NCBI GenBank assembly: GCA_937926355.1 | Contig: CALAZP010000186.1 | Span: 1-10,124, forward strand | Source: an uncultured Saprospirales bacterium | Lineage (GTDB): Bacteria > Bacteroidota > Bacteroidia > Chitinophagales > Saprospiraceae | Reading direction: 5' to 3' | DNA: 10,124 nucleotides | Shown here: piece by piece, positions 7,270 through 10,124 of the stretch | Layout: each line of letters begins with the position of its first letter | Numbering within the stretch: position 1 is the stretch's first letter | Notes under the pieces: generated by a model | What the model saw: the letters and a program-made list of their open reading frames with translations, nothing else | Databases searched by the model: none | Told to the model about the DNA's origin: nothing | Position numbers and translations under genes: made by a program

Positions 7270-8043
7270 CTAAAATTCAATCGTTAAGCCGTCGTAAGCC
7301 AGATGAATTCCCGGAGGCAACTCCAAACTAACCTCTGCATGTAATCCCATTTGGTGGCTCATGTGAACAAAATAAGTGCTTTGAGCACCTATTTGTTGGC
7401 TCAAATCTATAGCTTGATCCAAATTCAAATGAGCATGATGGGACTTTCTATGTAACGCATTAACAATCAATACATCAAGACCCTCTAAATCTGCCCAATC
7501 CGAGGATTTAATGGTGCTGATATCCGTAAGGTAAGCTAAGGAATCAAAGCGATAGCCTAGGATAGGTAATTCTCCGTGATATACCCTAATTGGCTTTATT
7601 TGACATGTCCCTACTTCAAAAGGCTCCTTAGGGTGCACTTGCCTAAACACAATATTAGGAGACCCCGGGTATTTGTTTTCCGAAAAAATATACCCAAATC
7701 GAGATTTTAAATCTTCCGCTACATCAGATTCAGCATACAAAGGCATAGCACTTCTGGACATAAAATTGAAAGGACGCACTTCATCCAAACCAGCAACATG
7801 GTCTTGATGACCATGGGTTATAAGAATGGCATTCAAATGGTTGATATTGGTAGACAAAATCTGTTGGCGAAAATCTGGACCACAATCGATCCCAATATGA
7901 GTCCCACCCCAACGAATCAAACCAGAAGTTCTAAGCCTTTTGTCCCTGGGGGAGGTCGAAAGGCAAACTGAACACTCACATCCTATTACGGGAATTCCTT
8001 GAGAGGTTCCTGTTCCTAGAAAGGTAAAAGTTCTGTGCTTCAA
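7270..8043 (-). CDS. PhnP-like metallo-beta-lactamase-fold phosphodiesterase
   Basis: This 257-residue cytosolic MBL-fold hydrolase resembles E. coli PhnP (phosphoribosyl 1,2-cyclic phosphate phosphodiesterase) throughout. It opens with TFLGTGTSQGIP and then GCECSVC, whose Cys22, Cys24 and Cys27 match the structural zinc site of PhnP; His230 would complete that site. The active-site motif HGHQDH gives His77, His79, Asp81 and His82, with His156 (YHGE), Asp174 (TDIS) and His227 (VHMSH) as the remaining dinuclear-metal ligands. The C-terminus LAYDGLTIEF parallels PhnP. The start is TTG at 8041-8043: the frame upstream hits a stop within a few codons with no ATG or GTG, and the first beta strand begins immediately. 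TTG overlaps the upstream gene's TGA as TTGA, implying translational coupling. There is no C-P lyase gene nearby, so the physiological substrate may be another cyclic phosphodiester. Confidence 0.85.
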   Translation of the reverse strand: MKHRTFTFLGTGTSQGIPVIGCECSVCLSTSPRDKRLRTSGLIRWGGTHIGIDCGPDFRQQILSTNINHLNAILITHGHQDHVAGLDEVRPFNFMSRSAMPLYAESDVAEDLKSRFGYIFSENKYPGSPNIVFRQVHPKEPFEVGTCQIKPIRVYHGELPILGYRFDSLAYLTDISTIKSSDWADLEGLDVLIVNALHRKSHHAHLNLDQAIDLSQQIGAQSTYFVHMSHQMGLHAEVSLELPPGIHLAYDGLTIEF

Positions 8044-8306
8044 ACTACTGTTATTTTTTCAATTTCCTTTAATGTTGCTTTAGCAACAGGAGACCATTCC
8101 ACATCTTTTTTTTCAACAGATTGTATGATATCTATGAGACTATTTATTCGTCCCTCTGTATCAAAATACTTATTGATCACCGCTATTTTTCTATGGGTCA
8201 CCAAACAGTAACCTGATTGAAAATTACCTTTTTCGTATCTTACCTCATAGCCTAACTCCGCTAAAAGTTCCTCTACTTTTTTTAAATTGTGTTTGGTAAA
8301 TTTCAT
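8040..8306 (-). CDS. Small protein of unknown function coupled to the PhnP-like gene
   Basis: I do not recognise a named family. The 88 residues have no signal peptide or membrane segment, so the protein is likely cytosolic. The N-terminus (about 1-18) looks helical (KKVEELLAELG). Then come beta-like stretches with aromatic and glycine residues (YEVRYEKGNFQSGYCLV, RKIAVINKYF) and an acidic/hydrophobic helix (about 50-68, EGRINSLIDIIQSVE). The C-terminus is charged and helical. Its GC content and codon use resemble the neighbours. The 4-nt TTGA overlap with the PhnP-like gene suggests the two are made together. My impression is that similar small proteins occur in other Bacteroidota, but I cannot verify that here. 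No DNA-binding or enzyme motif is evident. Confidence 0.75.
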   Translation of the reverse strand: MKFTKHNLKKVEELLAELGYEVRYEKGNFQSGYCLVTHRKIAVINKYFDTEGRINSLIDIIQSVEKKDVEWSPVAKATLKEIEKITVV

Positions 8307-8322
8307 AAATCAATCTATCGTT

Positions 8323-8928
8323 ATGCTGCAATATCGTAATTCTGCTTTGAAAATCAGTTGTTGGTTTTTGTTTTTTAGCCTTTTTTTCAGCACCCTTGCC
8401 ACCAGTCAAAGGTTTACCGCAGCAGCCTTTGCCGGAATTAATTTTTCCCAAATTGACGGAGATCAACTGGCCGGGTATCATCAAATTGGAGCGAATGCAG
8501 GTCTTCGGGTCTATACCTACTTGACTGACCGTTGGGAATTGGTTACGGGTATGGGGTTCAGTCAATTGGGATCTAATAAATCGGTGAATGATCCACAGAG
8601 TGCAGCACTAGATCAAGTCCGCCTTAATTATGTTGAAGTTCCCGCTCTGGTTTCCTTTAACGAGTGGAAATTCAAAGTCAGCGGAGGATTGCTTTACTCC
8701 AGACTCATCAATTTTAAAGCCATTGATTACGTAGGTGCTGACGTAACAGATTTGCAAAATTGGAGAGAAAATTCACTGAGTTTGTTAGTTGGGGTTTCCT
8801 TTGTTCCGGGAGGCCCTTGGGCTTTTGACTTCAGATGGTTTAAAGCATTTACTGACCTACAAGCAGATTCAGGCGCAGCTGGTCTTCTTCCCAAAAATTT
8901 TACCCTAAGAGGCTTATACTTTTTCTAG
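8323..8928 (+). CDS. Outer-membrane beta-barrel protein, PorT family
   Basis: This is a 201-residue secreted barrel. The ATG at 8323 gives a clean signal peptide (about 1-29: MLQYRNS, hydrophobic ISCWFLFFSLFFS, then ATSQ). An in-frame ATG at 8287 would add 12 residues and overlap the divergent gene, so I reject it. The mature part alternates hydrophobic and polar residues in amphipathic beta strands (FTAAAFAGINFSQ, ANAGLRVYTYL, WELVTGMGFSQLG, FKVSGGLLYSRL, LSLLVGVSF, WAFDFRWFKAF, NFTLRGLYFF) and ends in Phe-Phe, as barrels recognised by BAM do. The LNYVEVPAL segment is typical of the Bacteroidota PorT/'porin family' eight-strand barrels (OMP_b-brl_2). The exact function is unknown; it need not be the T9SS component PorT itself. 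The start codon lies 16 bp from the divergent small-protein gene, and the stop overlaps the rbfA stop. Confidence 0.85.
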   Translation: MLQYRNSALKISCWFLFFSLFFSTLATSQRFTAAAFAGINFSQIDGDQLAGYHQIGANAGLRVYTYLTDRWELVTGMGFSQLGSNKSVNDPQSAALDQVRLNYVEVPALVSFNEWKFKVSGGLLYSRLINFKAIDYVGADVTDLQNWRENSLSLLVGVSFVPGGPWAFDFRWFKAFTDLQADSGAAGLLPKNFTLRGLYFF

Positions 8929-9293
8929 TCACCCATTTGATCATCCTCGTGCAGGCGGTCAAATATCCCTTTGAGTCGGTACATTTCATCTAGGGTATCA
9001 TCCAAGTAGAAAGCAATTTCCGGAATACGTCGTATATGCTTTTTGATCCGGTTTCCCAACGCTTGTTTGAGGCGACCATGCTGTTCTTCCATCTCCAAAA
9101 TAACCGCTTGTTTATTCTCCGTATTGTACACACTCAAATAAATATTAGCTAATCCAAAATCTGGAGATAATTTGACGTTCGTCACAGTAACCAAAACTTC
9201 ATTACCATAGACATAACTTCCCTCAGCTTGTAATACCAAACCAAAGTTTCTCTTAATCATTTCCGCTGCTTGTTCTTGTCTTATGGAAGCCAT
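8925..9293 (-). CDS. rbfA: 30S ribosome-binding factor RbfA
   Basis: This 122-residue protein matches RbfA in length and pattern. RbfA is a single KH-like (type II) domain protein that binds the 30S subunit near the 16S 5' helix and assists late maturation and cold adaptation. Visible hallmarks are the N-terminal helix with RQEQAAEMIKRNFG, the strand VTVTNVKLSPDFGLANIYLSVY (equivalent to the family's V-x-V-S-x-D-L-x-x-A-x-V-Y-V), and the C-terminal LGNRIKKHIRRIPEIAFYLDDTLDE, corresponding to R-x-x-P-x-L-x-F-x-x-D-x-x-x-E. A charged tail (HEDDQMGD) follows. It starts at ATG 9291-9293 and is monocistronic here, between a convergent barrel gene and divergent recG. Its TAG stop shares the CTAG at 8925-8928 with the barrel gene's TAG. 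Confidence 0.93.
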   Translation of the reverse strand: MASIRQEQAAEMIKRNFGLVLQAEGSYVYGNEVLVTVTNVKLSPDFGLANIYLSVYNTENKQAVILEMEEQHGRLKQALGNRIKKHIRRIPEIAFYLDDTLDEMYRLKGIFDRLHEDDQMGD

Positions 9294-9312
9294 TGTTCTA
9301 ACTTTATAAATT

Positions 9313-9320
9313 CAAAAATA
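9313..9320 (-). promoter_or_regulatory. Possible -7 element of rbfA
   Basis: On the minus strand the sequence reads TATTTTTG, an exact TAnnTTTG match that ends 20 bases before the rbfA start codon, in the 65-bp gap shared with recG. I find no TTG at the normal 17-23 base spacing; the nearest upstream one is about 27 bases away. For recG on the plus strand, CAATTTTG (9323-9330) is one base off the consensus. Both calls are weak. Confidence 0.3.
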
Positions 9321-9358
9321 CGCAATTTTGAGTATATTGGACTTCGTCAAAAATTTTC

Positions 9359-10124
9359 ATGGAACTTACCAGCCCCATTGAATATTTAAAAGGAGTGGGC
9401 CCAGCAAAGGGAGCTCTGCTTCAAAAAGAACTCAGCATATTTACGCTGGAAGATTTGCTGAATCACTTTCCATTTCGCTACATCGATAGAACACAATTTT
9501 TCGATATTCAGTCTTTACCCCATCACACGGGGCACGTTCAAGTTAAAGGGGTCCTTTCCCGAGTTCAATTATTGGGGCAGGGCAGAAAAAAGCGGCTCAC
9601 TGCTCAATTGAAAGATCCAACAGGCACTCTCGAATTGATTTGGTTTTCCGGCATAACATGGATTCAAAAGCAATTAGTAGAAGGGGCCGAATATATCGCC
9701 TTCGGCAAAATACAGGTCTATTACGATCAGGTGAATATGCCCCATCCCGAGTTAGAAAGATTGGAAGGACAACCTATTAAAAAAGCCCAAAGGCTGGAAC
9801 CTGTTTACTCCAGTACCGAAAAATTGAACGCCAAGGGATTGGATACGAAAAACCGACGCAAGTTGATTCAAAACCTCTTTGAAAAAATCCCTAAGGAGGC
9901 CTTGCCTGAAAATTTATCCCTTGACCTCTTACAAGAATTACATTTACTCCATCGTTATGAAGCCTATCAACACATCCACCTCCCCGCCAATAATGAACTC
10001 CTATCAAAAGCCATTTTCAGACTGAAATTTGAAGAACTTTTCTTTCTACAGCTGAGACTTTTTATGCTAAAAAAAGTCCGAAAAAAGAATCTCAAGGGAT
10101 TTGTTTTCGAAAAAATAGGCTCCT
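9359..10124 (+). CDS. recG: ATP-dependent DNA helicase RecG, N-terminal part (cut by window end)
   Basis: RecG is a superfamily 2 translocase that remodels stalled forks and branched DNA. The open frame from ATG 9359 runs without a stop to the window end, giving 255 of roughly 690-700 residues. It shows the N-terminal helix-hairpin segment LKGVGPAKGALL (10-21), HFPFRYIDRT (36-45, like the family's YLPRRYEDRT), and the wedge/OB fold (about 50-155: VQVKGVLSRVQ, LTAQLKDPTGTLELIWFSG, YIAFGKIQVYY). The EPVYSSTEKLN segment follows, and the RLKFEELFFLQLRLF helix (about 221-235) that precedes the helicase core. Walker A and other helicase motifs lie beyond the edge, so integrity of the motor cannot be judged. 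The ATG is preceded by an AT-rich 65-bp gap shared with divergent rbfA. Confidence 0.95.
   Translation, partial: MELTSPIEYLKGVGPAKGALLQKELSIFTLEDLLNHFPFRYIDRTQFFDIQSLPHHTGHVQVKGVLSRVQLLGQGRKKRLTAQLKDPTGTLELIWFSGITWIQKQLVEGAEYIAFGKIQVYYDQVNMPHPELERLEGQPIKKAQRLEPVYSSTEKLNAKGLDTKNRRKLIQNLFEKIPKEALPENLSLDLLQELHLLHRYEAYQHIHLPANNELLSKAIFRLKFEELFFLQLRLFMLKKVRKKNLKGFVFEKIGS

Noticed and set aside
8287..8322. Upstream in-frame ATG for the barrel gene
   Set aside because: The extra 12 residues spoil the signal-peptide layout and would overlap the divergent gene's start. The ATG at 8323 gives a standard signal peptide.
8245..8565. Minus-strand open frame of 106 codons across the divergent start region
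   Set aside because: It overlaps the start of the small protein gene and the signal peptide of the barrel gene, both better supported. Its product is Lys/Gly/Thr-rich with no recognisable motif.
1..10124. Search for CRISPR repeats, insertion sequences, toxin-antitoxin or defence genes, tRNA and riboswitches
   Set aside because: I saw no regularly spaced repeats, transposase motifs, terminal inverted repeats, cloverleaf patterns or defence-family motifs. Nearly all the sequence is accounted for by the genes listed.

Overview
The window looks like ordinary chromosomal sequence of a Bacteroidota bacterium, probably from the Saprospiria/Lewinella-like side of the phylum (the finer placement is inference). 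The evidence is a secreted protease ending in a type IX secretion (T9SS) sorting domain, a PorT-type outer-membrane barrel, promoter-like TTG(N19-20)TAnnTTTG sequences, A-rich leaders without clear Shine-Dalgarno sites, and moderate GC content. I see no mobile element, CRISPR array, tRNA, rRNA or defence island.

Layout. Positions 1-187 hold no gene. They carry a perfect 14-bp palindrome and a promoter-like sequence pointing left, off the window edge. Positions 188-2194 (minus) encode a 2,4-dienoyl-CoA reductase (fadH) whose DNA has an extreme G-over-C bias on the coding strand. Divergent from it, 2265-5756 (plus) encodes a large multidomain secreted metzincin protease. It is followed 34 bp later by a membrane-anchored PASTA-domain protein (5791-6621, plus). 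A SPOR-domain membrane protein (6650-7204, minus) converges on the PASTA gene and has its own good promoter match. Upstream of SPOR lies a two-gene unit on the minus strand: a small conserved-looking protein of unknown function (8040-8306), and a PhnP-like metallo-beta-lactamase-fold phosphodiesterase (7270-8043) that starts at TTG in a 4-nt overlap. An outer-membrane beta-barrel gene (8323-8928, plus) diverges from that unit with only 16 bp between start codons. It meets rbfA (8925-9293, minus) in a shared CTAG stop-codon overlap. recG (from 9359, plus) diverges from rbfA and runs off the right edge.

The genes do not form one pathway. Themes are cell envelope and peptidoglycan (PASTA, SPOR, outer-membrane barrel), secretion (the T9SS cargo protease), and housekeeping (rbfA for 30S maturation, recG for fork and recombination repair, fadH for unsaturated fatty-acid oxidation). 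I did not find a previously undescribed system. The points most worth checking are the G/C asymmetry of fadH, the LacI-type palindrome beside a promoter at the left edge, and the translationally coupled unknown-protein/PhnP-like pair.
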